Assembly: GCF_014863355.1 (NCBI RefSeq)
Contig: NZ_JACZEP010000004.1
Span: 1 to 64,000, forward strand
Direction of reading: 5' to 3'
Length of the DNA: 64,000 nt
Source: Aminobacter carboxidus
GTDB lineage: Bacteria; Pseudomonadota; Alphaproteobacteria; Rhizobiales; Rhizobiaceae
The translations under genes and the position numbers were made by a program. Below are positions 44,778 through 53,711 of this stretch, in pieces; positions within the stretch are counted from its first letter, which is position 1, and every line of letters begins with the position of its first letter. Under the pieces are notes generated by a model. The model was not told where the DNA came from. It was given only the letters and a program-made list of their open reading frames with translations, and ran no database searches.

Positions 44778-45674
44778 ATGCCGCTTCAAATCGTCAGCCA
44801 TCCCGACTACGACGCCGGCTTTGCCGCCGACCATCGTTTCCCGATGGGCAAGTACACCCAGTTGATGGCGCGGCTCGAGGCCCTCGCCCTGACGGGCGGG
44901 CTCAACCGACCCGAGGTCATCGCGCCGCAATGGCTGCGCCTGGCCCATGACGCGACCTATGTCGATCAAGTGCTGGCCTGCACGGTGCCGCAGCATATCG
45001 AGCGCGAGATTGGCTTCCCCGTCGGCGAGCGTGTGTCGCGGCGCGCCCAGCTTGCAGCTGGCGGCACGCTGCTTGCCGCACATCTGGCGCTTGGCCACGG
45101 CATCGCCTGCAATGCCGCCGGCGGCAGCCACCATGCCCGGCGCGCCCAGGGTGCGGGCTTTTGCACCTTCAACGACGTCGCGGTGGCGGCGCTGGCGCTG
45201 CTCGCAGACAGGCAGGTCGGAAAGATCCTGGTCGTCGATCTCGACGTGCATCAGGGCGACGGCACCGCCGAGATCCTTGCCGGCCACCCCGACGTTTTCA
45301 CCTTCTCGATGCATGCCGAGAAGAATTACCCAGTGCGCAAAGTCGCCTCAAGCCTCGACATCGGCCTGCCCGACGGCACCACCGACGACGCCTATCTCCA
45401 GGTTCTCGCCGATACGCTGACCAGCCTGTCACGCCGTGGCGGATGGGATATCGTGTTCTACAATGCCGGCGTCGATCCACATCGCGACGACCGGCTTGGT
45501 CGTCTTGCACTGAGTGACGAAGGCCTGCGCCGACGCGAACACATCGTCATCGCGCACTTTCGCGAGGCCGGCTTGCCACTGTGCGGCGTGATCGGCGGCG
45601 GCTACTCGACCGACATCGCAGCGCTTGCGGCGCGCCATGCCATCCTGTTCGAGGCGGCAGCTGCCTTCGCCTGA
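44778..45674 (+). CDS. Histone deacetylase-family protein
   Basis: 298 residues from ATG 44778; the frame stays open for 1.3 kb upstream only because it is antisense to the MATE gene. Class II/IV HDAC features: NAAGGSHHARRAQGAGFC (active-site His pair), VVDLDVHQGDGTAEIL (zinc ligands Asp and His), YNAGVDPHRDDRLGRL and GGGYSTDI. Bacterial members deacetylate acetylated lysine, polyamines or small amides. The substrate is unknown. Confidence 0.9.
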   Translation: MPLQIVSHPDYDAGFAADHRFPMGKYTQLMARLEALALTGGLNRPEVIAPQWLRLAHDATYVDQVLACTVPQHIEREIGFPVGERVSRRAQLAAGGTLLAAHLALGHGIACNAAGGSHHARRAQGAGFCTFNDVAVAALALLADRQVGKILVVDLDVHQGDGTAEILAGHPDVFTFSMHAEKNYPVRKVASSLDIGLPDGTTDDAYLQVLADTLTSLSRRGGWDIVFYNAGVDPHRDDRLGRLALSDEGLRRREHIVIAHFREAGLPLCGVIGGGYSTDIAALAARHAILFEAAAAFA

Positions 45675-45717
45675 GCCGGGTCCCGAAGAGATCACGCCCC
45701 CCGGAAGACGGCAGGGC

Positions 45718-45981
45718 CTATTTGCGGTAGCTGAACAACCTCAGGATGATGAAGGCGGGCACGACGATCGCGGCACCGAGCAGGAAGTAGCCCAGGAAGC
45801 GGTGGAAGGCACTGAAGCCCATGCGCCAGATGTCGACGAAGAAATCGCGGATGCCATAAAGCACGTCGAAGGGCGACCAGCCGAAAGCGCTCATGACGAT
45901 GCCAACGAGGAAGGAGATGACTAGGAGCTTGATCAACACCCTGAGCGGGGTGTCTCCGAGAAAACGCGCCAATCCGGACAA
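45718..45981 (-). CDS. Small membrane protein, DUF6460-like
   Basis: 87 residues from TTG 45981 (TAGGAGATCGAAC upstream). Two hydrophobic segments (VLIKLLVISFLVGIVMSAFGW and FLLGAAIVVPAFIILRLF). It resembles a small alphaproteobacterial membrane family of unknown function. Convergent with the deacetylase gene. Confidence 0.75.
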   Translation of the reverse strand: MSGLARFLGDTPLRVLIKLLVISFLVGIVMSAFGWSPFDVLYGIRDFFVDIWRMGFSAFHRFLGYFLLGAAIVVPAFIILRLFSYRK

Positions 45982-46164
45982 GTTCGATCTCCTACGATTC
46001 TAGCCTGACAGGGATATCGTGATAACCGCGCCAGCATCAAGGTGCGGGCCCGGCGTTTCCACGCCCCACACAACCTGAGCGTCATCTGGCCGCAGATATT
46101 TCAAGCAGGACGATACTTGGCGTTGACCTTTTGGCAAACATTCTCGGGTGATTAGCAACCTCTG

Positions 46165-48207
46165 ATGGATCGTCGGCCACAGCGCCGGCATACCTTGGCT
46201 GGGAGCATGTGCGCGGTGGGGGTCGAGAAACATTGGCAACGTCAGCGCAATCTCAACAGCTATCTCATCGCGCTGGCACTCGCCTGCCTGCTGCCTGTCG
46301 TTGCGGTGTCGGGCATTGCCGTCTGGTCCGCCGGCACTGCCTATAAGGATGCCGCGACCGCGCGCCTGAACGATACCGCCCGCACGCTGGCCAACGCTAT
46401 CGAAGGCGAACTCGATAGCCGCTTCGCCAATATGTCGGTGCTGGCACAACATCGCGAAACCCCAAATGCCGAACCGCTTCCCGAACCCGAGCAGTGGGCA
46501 CTCGGAGCCAGCAACAATGTCGCGCTGATCCCAAGCGATCGCGTCCCGGTACTGCGCGCCAGGTCGGCTGCGGCAGCGGACGCTGCCTTGCTCGCCATAA
46601 GGACGCAGGCAAATGTCGTCTCGAACGTGCTGACCACAGGCAACGAGCCGCGCCTTGTGCTCGCCGTGCCCACTCCGACAGGCGAGCGCGGGGCTGCGGC
46701 GTTCGTGATGTCGACGTCGCCGCAGGAGCTGATCCAGACCTTGCAACGTGGCAAGCGCGCTCTGACCGACATTCTCGTGGCCGTCACTGACGGCAACGGG
46801 CGGATTCTTGCGCGTTCACGCGACGCCGACCGGTTCGTTGGCCAGGTCGCTCCCGACTGGCCCAGGCTGGAGGCGCTCGGCACCAGTGCAGGACTTTTCA
46901 CGGCAAAGACAATTGAAGGCGTGCCGATCGTCCTGTCTTTCCAGAAACTTGCCGGAACACCTGGCTGGGTGATCATCGTCGGCGAGTCGACGAGCGTCTT
47001 CGATGCGCGCTGGCGCGACCCGATGCTGAAGCTGCTGCTGGGTGCGGGCGCGAGCGTATTACTGGCAGTCTGTGCCGCGATATGGCTCGGCGGCCGCATC
47101 CTGCAGCCGGTCCAGGCCCTTGCGCGCTACAGCAACGCCATAGCCGACGGCAAGGAAACGGATGCGGCTGTGGTGGCGCCGTCATCCATTCGTGAATTCG
47201 AAACCTTGCGACAAAGCTTCGCGCGTGCCGAGTGCTCGCTGCGCAACGAAAAGCGGCGCTATCGCACGATCGCTGAAACCGGCGCCATCGTGCTGTGGCG
47301 ACGCGACGGTGATGGCGGAGCTGGCCTGGCTTCCGGCTGGGAACAGTTGACCGGCAGGCCGGAAAGCGAGGTCGAAGGCCAGGAATGGACCAGCGCCATC
47401 CATCCCGAGGACCGTCCCATCACCACGGCGGCATGGGCGGCGGCGCTCGCCGGTTCCACGTCATTGGACGTCGAGTTCCGTCTCAAGATCAGTGACGGGC
47501 GCTGGCTGTGGGTCCGCTCGCAGGGCGCCCCAGTACTCGACCAGGACGGCCAGATCATCGAGTGGGTCGGGCTTCTCGAAGACATCGACGAGCGCAAGCG
47601 CGCGCAGGCAGACATCGCCCATCTGGCGCACCACGACACCCTGACAGGGCTCGGCAATCGCACCTTGTTCCACCAGCGGCTCGAACAGGCAGCGGCAAAC
47701 ACCCGCCTTGGCCTCGACAGTGCCTTGCTGTGCCTAGACCTCGACCTGTTCAAGCAGGTCAACGACACACTTGGCCATCCGGTTGGCGATGCGCTGCTTT
47801 GCGCGGTCGCCGACAGACTGCGCGGCTGTGCCGGCAATGCCGACTGCCTGGTGCGGCTCGGTGGCGACGAATTCGCCGTCATCCAGAGCGAGGGCTTGCA
47901 GCCCGATGCGGCGGTATCGCTCGGCTGCCGCGTCGTCGAGGCGCTGTGCGCCCCTTACGAAATCGGCGGCCACCAGATCACCATCGGCGCCAGCGTCGGC
48001 GTCACCTTGATCGGCGACGATTCAACCGACATCGACGCCTATTTCAAGCGTGCCGACAAGGCACTCTACCGTGCCAAGCAGGATGGCCGCGGACGCGTCT
48101 GTTTCCATGACCAGGATGAGATGCTGGTGGGAATGGCCGAGCTAGCGGCGAAAGGCAAATCGCAGCGACAGGAGCACGCGCGCGAACAGCCCCAGATGCG
48201 TTCCTGA
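46165..48207 (+). CDS. Membrane-bound diguanylate cyclase with extracytoplasmic sensor and PAS
   Basis: 680 residues from ATG 46165 (ATG 46207 is possible). Order: TM1 (YLIALALACLLPVVAVSG), periplasmic sensor (about 60-285), TM2 (LLLGAGASVLLAVCAAIWLGG), HAMP-like linker, PAS/PAC (about 360-480), GGDEF (about 490-650). The catalytic motif GGDEF is intact at 566-570. The inhibitory I-site Arg is absent (GNAD where RxxD would be), so product inhibition may be lost. There is no EAL domain. It makes cyclic di-GMP in response to an external signal. Confidence 0.9.
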   Translation: MDRRPQRRHTLAGSMCAVGVEKHWQRQRNLNSYLIALALACLLPVVAVSGIAVWSAGTAYKDAATARLNDTARTLANAIEGELDSRFANMSVLAQHRETPNAEPLPEPEQWALGASNNVALIPSDRVPVLRARSAAAADAALLAIRTQANVVSNVLTTGNEPRLVLAVPTPTGERGAAAFVMSTSPQELIQTLQRGKRALTDILVAVTDGNGRILARSRDADRFVGQVAPDWPRLEALGTSAGLFTAKTIEGVPIVLSFQKLAGTPGWVIIVGESTSVFDARWRDPMLKLLLGAGASVLLAVCAAIWLGGRILQPVQALARYSNAIADGKETDAAVVAPSSIREFETLRQSFARAECSLRNEKRRYRTIAETGAIVLWRRDGDGGAGLASGWEQLTGRPESEVEGQEWTSAIHPEDRPITTAAWAAALAGSTSLDVEFRLKISDGRWLWVRSQGAPVLDQDGQIIEWVGLLEDIDERKRAQADIAHLAHHDTLTGLGNRTLFHQRLEQAAANTRLGLDSALLCLDLDLFKQVNDTLGHPVGDALLCAVADRLRGCAGNADCLVRLGGDEFAVIQSEGLQPDAAVSLGCRVVEALCAPYEIGGHQITIGASVGVTLIGDDSTDIDAYFKRADKALYRAKQDGRGRVCFHDQDEMLVGMAELAAKGKSQRQEHAREQPQMRS

Positions 48208-48223
48208 TCCTGCGCTCGCGAGA

Positions 48224-49216
48224 TCAGGAAACCGCCGCCGCGGCCTCCTCGCCGGCGCCGCCAACTTCGAGCGTCTCGACCTGCCGTGCCTGGAAATAGA
48301 CAACCGTTCGGCGCAAGCCTTCCTCTAACTGCGTTTTCGGTTGCCAGCCCAACGTGCCGGCCAAGGTGATATCTGGCCTCCTCTGCTTGGGGTCGTCCTC
48401 AGGCAGCGGAAAGAACTCGAACAGCGATCTGCTGCCTGTTTCAGCCAAAACCGCTCTCGCCAACTCGATCATCGAGAATTCCTCGGGATTGCCCAGATTG
48501 ACCGGCCCGGTGAATTCCCTCGGCGTGTCCATCAGCCTGATCAAGCCGTCGACAAGATCATCGACGTAGCAGAACGACCGCGTCTGCGTGCCATCGCCGA
48601 AGATCGAGATGCAGTCTCCGCGCAGCGCCTGCATGATGAAGTTGGAGACGACACGACCATCGCCGGGCTGCATCCTCGGACCATAGGTATTGAATATCCT
48701 GGCGACCTTGATCTCCAGATCGTGCTGGCGCCGATAGTCGAAGAACAACGTTTCGGCGCAGCGTTTGCCTTCGTCGTAGCAGGAGCGCGGACCGATCGGA
48801 TTGACGTTGCCCCAGTAGGTTTCATCCTGCGGGTGGACGGCAGGGTCGCCATAGACCTCAGACGTCGACGCCTGCAGGATCCTGGCATCAAGACGCTTGG
48901 CGAGGCCAAGCATGTTGATGGCGCCGAGCACACTGGTCTTGGTGGTCTGGACCGGATCGCGCTGGTAGTGGACCGGCGACGCCGGACAGGCCAGGTTGTA
49001 GATCTCGTCAACCTCGACATGCAGTGGGTGGCAGATGTCGTGATCGATCAGCTCAAAGCGTGGATGCTCGGCTAGGTGAGCGACATTGGAGCGCGCGCCG
49101 GTATAGAAATTGTCGGCGCACAAGACATGCGCTCCTGCCTCCAGCAGCCGCTCGCAGAGATGCGATCCAAGAAATCCGGCCCCGCCTGTTACCAGTACCC
49201 GTTTTTCCGGATGCAC
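48224..49216 (-). CDS. NAD-dependent epimerase/dehydratase, UDP-glucuronate decarboxylase-like
   Basis: 330 residues from GTG 49216. [31 protein letters not shown], the catalytic [20 protein letters not shown] and [20 protein letters not shown] follow UDP-xylose synthase enzymes closely. These convert UDP-glucuronate to UDP-xylose for surface polysaccharide. It is divergent from the methyltransferase-glycosyltransferase fusion, which supports a polysaccharide role. Confidence 0.88.
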   Translation of the reverse strand: MHPEKRVLVTGGAGFLGSHLCERLLEAGAHVLCADNFYTGARSNVAHLAEHPRFELIDHDICHPLHVEVDEIYNLACPASPVHYQRDPVQTTKTSVLGAINMLGLAKRLDARILQASTSEVYGDPAVHPQDETYWGNVNPIGPRSCYDEGKRCAETLFFDYRRQHDLEIKVARIFNTYGPRMQPGDGRVVSNFIMQALRGDCISIFGDGTQTRSFCYVDDLVDGLIRLMDTPREFTGPVNLGNPEEFSMIELARAVLAETGSRSLFEFFPLPEDDPKQRRPDITLAGTLGWQPKTQLEEGLRRTVVYFQARQVETLEVGGAGEEAAAAVS

Positions 49217-49325
49217 GTCGGCCTCTGCTTTCGCTATAGATGTCCTTCGGCAGGCAGGCTCATGTAATCCTGTTTCTACAGGCTTTCTACAGGCTCACGA
49301 TTTCCAGGCCAATAGGCGCGTTTGA

Positions 49326-51152
49326 ATGAACTACTTTGACGGCAAGGCCTTCAGCAGGGACTGGACCTCCCACCATGTCCCGGTCTGGGAACGGCTGCTG
49401 CGCGAGCGGTCGCACGAGCCTTTGCGGGTTCTGGAAGTCGGTTCGTTCGAAGGCCGCTCGGCCCTGTTTTTCCTGCAGTTCCTGCCAAACTGTCAGCTCA
49501 CCTGCATCGATACCTTCGAAGGCAGCATCGAGCACAGGACGGCAGGAGAGTGCCATCACACCGACATGGCCGACGTCGAGGCGCGTTTCGACGCCAACAC
49601 GCAACCCTTCGCCCATCGGCTTGAAAAGGTGAAAGCTTTCTCGATCGAGGCGCTGGCTGAAATGCAACGCGCATCGCGCCGCTTCGACATCGTTTATGTC
49701 GATGGCGACCATCACGCCGCCTCTGCCTTCACCGATGCCCAGCAAAGCTGGGACCTGCTTGTGTCAGGCGGCATCATGATCCTCGACGACTACCAGTGGC
49801 AACCCACCAAGCCCGCACCCGAGCGACCGAAGGCCGGCATCGATGCCTTTCTCCAGGCCAGATCGGGAGAGTATGAGGTCCTGCACCAGGACTACCAGGT
49901 CGTCATCCGCAAGACTCGCGCATCTTCCCGGCCCGCAGCGTCCGACTTCAGCATCGGCGAGCGCAGCCTCGCCGGCCTCTCAGGCGGCGCGCTCAAGCCG
50001 CCGCTGGTCAGCTTCGTCGTCATCGCCTGGAACTATGCTCGCTATGTCGGCGCCACCATCGACTCCATCAAGGCGCAGGACTACCCGAATTTCGAATGCC
50101 TGGTCATCGACAACGGCTCGACCGACGACAGCCCCGAGGTGATCGCCAGGCACATTGCCGGCGACAGCCGCTTCACAGTCGCAAACCTGCCTGACAATTT
50201 GGGCCAGCTCGGCGCGGCCTTCTGGTCGCTGGACAGGATCAAGGGCGGCTTCGTCAGCTTCGTCGACGCCGACGATGTGTTGCTTTCGACCTACGCTTCA
50301 ATGCATGTCCAGGCTCACCTGGCGCTCCGGCAAAGCGTTGCCTTCACGTCCTCGAGCGTTGCGGAGATGGACGCGCGCGGAAACATGCTGGCCGCCGCCA
50401 GCGGCAGCGGCGCCATCAACAGCCAGGGCCAGACACGAAATCTGCACCCCGAGGCGTCAATCTTGCGCCTGCCAACCGTCTCGCACCGGGACTTCCAGCA
50501 ACTTTCGGTGCGGACAGCACTCGTTTCGAAGTCGGCGAGCGGCTGGCACTGGAGCCCTGGCACGGCAAACATGTATCGCGCATCTCAACTGCGGCTGGTC
50601 CGGCGCGGCGGCGAGGCCAAATACATGCGTTCGGCGGACGGCTACTTCAACTTCATGTGTCATGCATTCGGTGGCAGCGCGCTCATTGACGTCGTCCTGT
50701 CTGGCTACAGGTTGCACGGCGAAAACGCGTTCTCGAACCACGAAAGCTCGCCTTGGCTGCGCTCTGGAACGCCGGAATACTATCGGCTCGCCCAGGAGGC
50801 GACGCTGACGGACATCGATTTTCTGCTGGCCAACGCGGTCAGATATGTCTGGATGCTCGACGGCGGCTTCTGGTCGGTGCTGGACCTCATCACCCGCGAA
50901 ACGCCGAGACGGCTGCGCAGGTTCTACAGCGATCCAAAGGTGTTCGAGATATTCCTGGCCAACGCGCCAAAGCTCGCGCCCCAGTTTCGTTCGCGCGTCT
51001 TTTGTCGCGAGATTCTGGCGCGTTACTCCGGCAGCCAGGCCCGTAAGATTCTGCGCGCCGGCTTTGGCGGCAAGCTCAAACCACGTGCCTATGGCGAGAT
51101 CGCGCTGTCTGAGACGCGCAAGGCAGCATCTATACTTCGGAAGCGCAAATAG
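49326..51152 (+). CDS. Fused SAM-dependent methyltransferase and family 2 glycosyltransferase
   Basis: 608 residues. Residues about 30-200 form a class I methyltransferase (LRVLEVGSFEGRSALFFLQF, IVYVDGDHHAASAFTDAQQSWDL split over two strands, GIMILDDY). Residues about 228-460 form a GT-A glycosyltransferase (VSFVVIAWNYARYVGATIDSI, CLVIDNGSTDDSP, and the DxD-like VDADDV). The C-terminal 150 residues are helical with no clear domain. It probably modifies and extends a surface glycan. Located next to the UDP-xylose synthase-like gene; acceptor and donor unknown. Confidence 0.85.
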   Translation: MNYFDGKAFSRDWTSHHVPVWERLLRERSHEPLRVLEVGSFEGRSALFFLQFLPNCQLTCIDTFEGSIEHRTAGECHHTDMADVEARFDANTQPFAHRLEKVKAFSIEALAEMQRASRRFDIVYVDGDHHAASAFTDAQQSWDLLVSGGIMILDDYQWQPTKPAPERPKAGIDAFLQARSGEYEVLHQDYQVVIRKTRASSRPAASDFSIGERSLAGLSGGALKPPLVSFVVIAWNYARYVGATIDSIKAQDYPNFECLVIDNGSTDDSPEVIARHIAGDSRFTVANLPDNLGQLGAAFWSLDRIKGGFVSFVDADDVLLSTYASMHVQAHLALRQSVAFTSSSVAEMDARGNMLAAASGSGAINSQGQTRNLHPEASILRLPTVSHRDFQQLSVRTALVSKSASGWHWSPGTANMYRASQLRLVRRGGEAKYMRSADGYFNFMCHAFGGSALIDVVLSGYRLHGENAFSNHESSPWLRSGTPEYYRLAQEATLTDIDFLLANAVRYVWMLDGGFWSVLDLITRETPRRLRRFYSDPKVFEIFLANAPKLAPQFRSRVFCREILARYSGSQARKILRAGFGGKLKPRAYGEIALSETRKAASILRKRK

Positions 51153-51250
51153 CGCCGTTCGGCAAGATCGCCGAATTACATCAGCCGTCGGACAAGACAT
51201 CCCGTTTCCCGATTGCCTGCCAGCAACGCTGATGCTAACCAAGTGCCCGC

Positions 51251-51324
51251 GCGGGTATGATGTAATGGTAGCCTGTCAGCTTCCCAAGCTGAACGCGCGG
51301 GTTCGATTCCCGCTACCCGCTCCA
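51251..51324 (+). tRNA. tRNA-Gly (anticodon CCC)
   Basis: The acceptor stem GCGGGTA (51251-51257) pairs with TACCCGC (51314-51320), followed by T and an encoded CCA. Anticodon stem TCAGC/GCTGA encloses TTCCCAA, giving anticodon CCC (51283-51285). The T-arm GCGGG-TTCGATT-CCCGC is canonical. Confidence 0.95.
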
Positions 51325-51474
51325 AATCCCCCTGAAACGACCCTGCAAGCTGAGATCGTCTAAGCTGACGCCTCCTTGTCGGAGGGCCACGACGGCGGCC
51401 CGCAACGAATGCCTGTCCCTGAAACGAACAGGCCGGACGCAAGACGCGCCCGGCCCGGTTCTCAGGCTTTAACG

Positions 51475-52257
51475 TCAATCAGCGCCATAGATATCGAAGT
51501 CGAAATACTTGGCATTGACCTTGGCGTAGGTGCCGTCCTTGACGATGGCGTCGATGGCCGCGTTGAGCTTGTCGCGCAGGGCCGTATCATCCAGCCGCAC
51601 GGCAATGCCGGTCTCGGATTCGGTGCCCTTGAGATCGCCGATCATCTTGCAGCAATCCTGGCCGGTGGTCTTCATCCAGTCGACGAGCACGAACTTGTCA
51701 GCAACGACCGCATCGAGACGGCCGTTGGTCAGGTCGGCCACCGCTTCGTCCTGCGTCGGATAGAGCTTCACGTCGGCGCCGGCCTTGGCGTAGTGGTCCT
51801 CGGCATAGATGCTTTGGGTGGTCGAGGCCTGCGCGCCGACGGTCTTGCCCTTCAGCGCATCAGGTTCCGGCGAGGTAAGGTCGGAGGTCTTCGCCGCGAT
51901 CAATGCCAGCGGCGTGGTGTAGTACTTGTTGGTGAACGCAACCTGCTTCTTGCGCTCCTCGGTGATGGTCATCGAGGCCACGACGGCGTCGAACTTCTTG
52001 CCCTGCAGGGCCGGAATGATGCCGTCCCAATCCTGGGCGACGATCTCGCATTCGACTTTCATCTGGGCGCACAGCGCGTTGGCGATGTCGACGTCGAAGC
52101 CAATCAGCTTGCCGTCGGCGCTCAGGCTGTTGAAGGGCGGATAAGCGCCTTCGGTGGCGATCTTGAGTTTTGCCGCGTCCTGCGCCCAGGCACCGCCTGC
52201 CGCCGACAGCAAAGCTGCCAGCGAAGCAGCGCAAGCGAATTTCCAAGAAATCTGCAT
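51475..52257 (-). CDS. Orphan amino acid (LAO-type) ABC substrate-binding protein
   Basis: 260 residues from ATG 52257 (GGAGAGGACC upstream; ATG 52269 is alternative). Signal peptide ending GGAWA, then LKIATEGAYPPFNSLSADG, GFDVDIANALCAQM and AVVASMTITEERKK, typical of lysine/arginine/ornithine or histidine binders. No permease or ATPase gene adjoins it, so it must serve a transporter encoded elsewhere. Confidence 0.9.
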   Translation of the reverse strand: MQISWKFACAASLAALLSAAGGAWAQDAAKLKIATEGAYPPFNSLSADGKLIGFDVDIANALCAQMKVECEIVAQDWDGIIPALQGKKFDAVVASMTITEERKKQVAFTNKYYTTPLALIAAKTSDLTSPEPDALKGKTVGAQASTTQSIYAEDHYAKAGADVKLYPTQDEAVADLTNGRLDAVVADKFVLVDWMKTTGQDCCKMIGDLKGTESETGIAVRLDDTALRDKLNAAIDAIVKDGTYAKVNAKYFDFDIYGAD

Positions 52258-52364
52258 GGTCCTCTCCATTTGCCAGGCGCCCTTATGCGAGCGTCCTGGC
52301 TCCAGCCAAGCACAGCGGCCGGAAATGGACAAGCAGACTAAGGTCTGCGCACCATGACGCTAGG

Positions 52365-53453
52365 TCAGTCCATGCGGAAATGCTTGGAAAGCTTGAGGCC
52401 CTGTGCCTGGTAGTTGGAACCGAGGTCGGTGCCATACAGTGCCTTCGGGCGCGCCAGCATGTGCTCATAGACAAGGCGGCCGACGACCTGGCCGTGTTCC
52501 AGGATGAATGGCACTTCGTGGCTGCGCACCTCGAGCACGGCGCGGCTGCCGGTGCCGCCGGCGCTGGAATGACCGAAGCCGGGATCGAAAAAGCCGGCAT
52601 AATGGACGCGGAACTCGCCGACGAGCGGATCGAACGGCGTCATCTCGGCGGCATAGAGCGGCGGCACATGCACCGCTTCGCGCGACACCAAGATGTAGAA
52701 CTCGTCAGGGTCGAGCACCAGTTCCTCGGCGCCGTGGTTGTAGATCGGCTCCCAGAAATCGACGACCTTCTGGGCGGCGCGCTTGTCGACGTCGACGAGG
52801 CCGGTGTGGTGCTTGCCGCGATAGCCGACGATGCTGCCGACTTCGCCAGCCAGATCGATGGACAGTGCGATGCCGCCGCCCGAAATGTTGGGCGGATCGA
52901 TGGCCACCAGCCGTTCGGACACATGCAGCGCGTTAAGCTCTGTCTCCGACAGCAGCGCATTGCCCTTGCGGAAGCGTATTTGCGACAGGCGCGAGCCTTT
53001 GCGCGCGACGATCGGGAAGGTGCGCGGGCTGACTTCGAGATAGAGCGGACCAGTATAGCCGGCCGGGATCTTGTCGAACTCCTGGCCGCGGTCGGTCATC
53101 ACGCGCGTGAAGATGTCGAGGCGGCCGGTAGAGCTCTTCGGGTTGGCCGAGGCCGAGATCTCGGCCGGCAAAGCGAGGCTTTCCAGCAACGGCACGATGT
53201 AGACGCAGCCCGTCTCCAGCACCGCGCCATTGGTCAGGTCGATCTCGTGCAGCTTGAGCCGGTCGAGCTTTTCCGAGACCAGCCAGTTGGGGCCGGGCAG
53301 GAAGCTGGCGCGTGTGCGGAATGCGGTTGCGCCCAGCCTGAGATCGAGGCTCGCCGGCTGGATCTGGTCGCCATCGAGCGGCGGCGCCTTGAGAGCGCCC
53401 GACGCAAACAGGGCCGCGATATCCTGATCCGGAAGTATGCCCGACTGCCGCAA
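52365..53453 (-). CDS. dcd: 2'-deoxycytidine 5'-triphosphate deaminase, long form
   Basis: About 362 residues from TTG 53453, which has GAGGAG eight bases upstream; GTG 53462 is the alternative. It is nearly twice the length of E. coli Dcd (about 190). The first half holds SLDLRLG, SANPKSSTGRLDIFTRV and LSQIRF. The second half repeats the pattern (IDLAGEVGSIVGYRG, FDPGFGHSSAGGTGSRAVLE). This suggests a tandem dUTPase-fold protein acting as a pseudo-dimer. It deaminates dCTP to dUTP for thymidylate synthesis. Confidence 0.88.
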   Translation of the reverse strand: MRQSGILPDQDIAALFASGALKAPPLDGDQIQPASLDLRLGATAFRTRASFLPGPNWLVSEKLDRLKLHEIDLTNGAVLETGCVYIVPLLESLALPAEISASANPKSSTGRLDIFTRVMTDRGQEFDKIPAGYTGPLYLEVSPRTFPIVARKGSRLSQIRFRKGNALLSETELNALHVSERLVAIDPPNISGGGIALSIDLAGEVGSIVGYRGKHHTGLVDVDKRAAQKVVDFWEPIYNHGAEELVLDPDEFYILVSREAVHVPPLYAAEMTPFDPLVGEFRVHYAGFFDPGFGHSSAGGTGSRAVLEVRSHEVPFILEHGQVVGRLVYEHMLARPKALYGTDLGSNYQAQGLKLSKHFRMD

Positions 53454-53600
53454 TTGCCTCACTCCTCTACAGCGCCACGAGCCCGAAATGCGAGCCGAGG
53501 CGGCTGGATCCCGACCGTTTCGGGGTCATGTGCGTGGCCCAAAACGTTTAGTCGAGCCCACGATTGACGCAAGCAGGCTGCGGGTCTAAAGGACATTTAT

Positions 53601-53655
53601 CCCGTGGTGATTTGGCCGGTCGGCTTGCAGCCACGTTAAACAAGTCGCTAAAGGG
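53601..53655 (+). ncRNA. SAM-II riboswitch aptamer
   Basis: The conserved SAM-II blocks are all present: CGTGGTGATTTG (53603-53614), GGTCGGCTTGCAGCCACG (53618-53635) and TTAAACAAGTCGCTAAAG (53636-53653). They sit directly upstream of metZ with a terminator hairpin between. S-adenosylmethionine binding would favour termination and shut off methionine synthesis. Confidence 0.93.
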
Positions 53656-53665
53656 CCGTCGATGG

Positions 53666-53697
53666 ACCGGTTGCGACTTCGCGACCGGTTTTTTTGT
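53666..53697 (+). terminator. Riboswitch-controlled terminator before metZ
   Basis: ACCGGTTGCGA (53666-53676) pairs with TCGCGACCGGT (53679-53689) with one wobble, followed by seven T. It ends 15 bases before the metZ ATG, so it serves as the expression platform of the SAM-II aptamer. Confidence 0.85.
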
Positions 53698-53711
53698 ATT
53701 TGGATTTGGCT

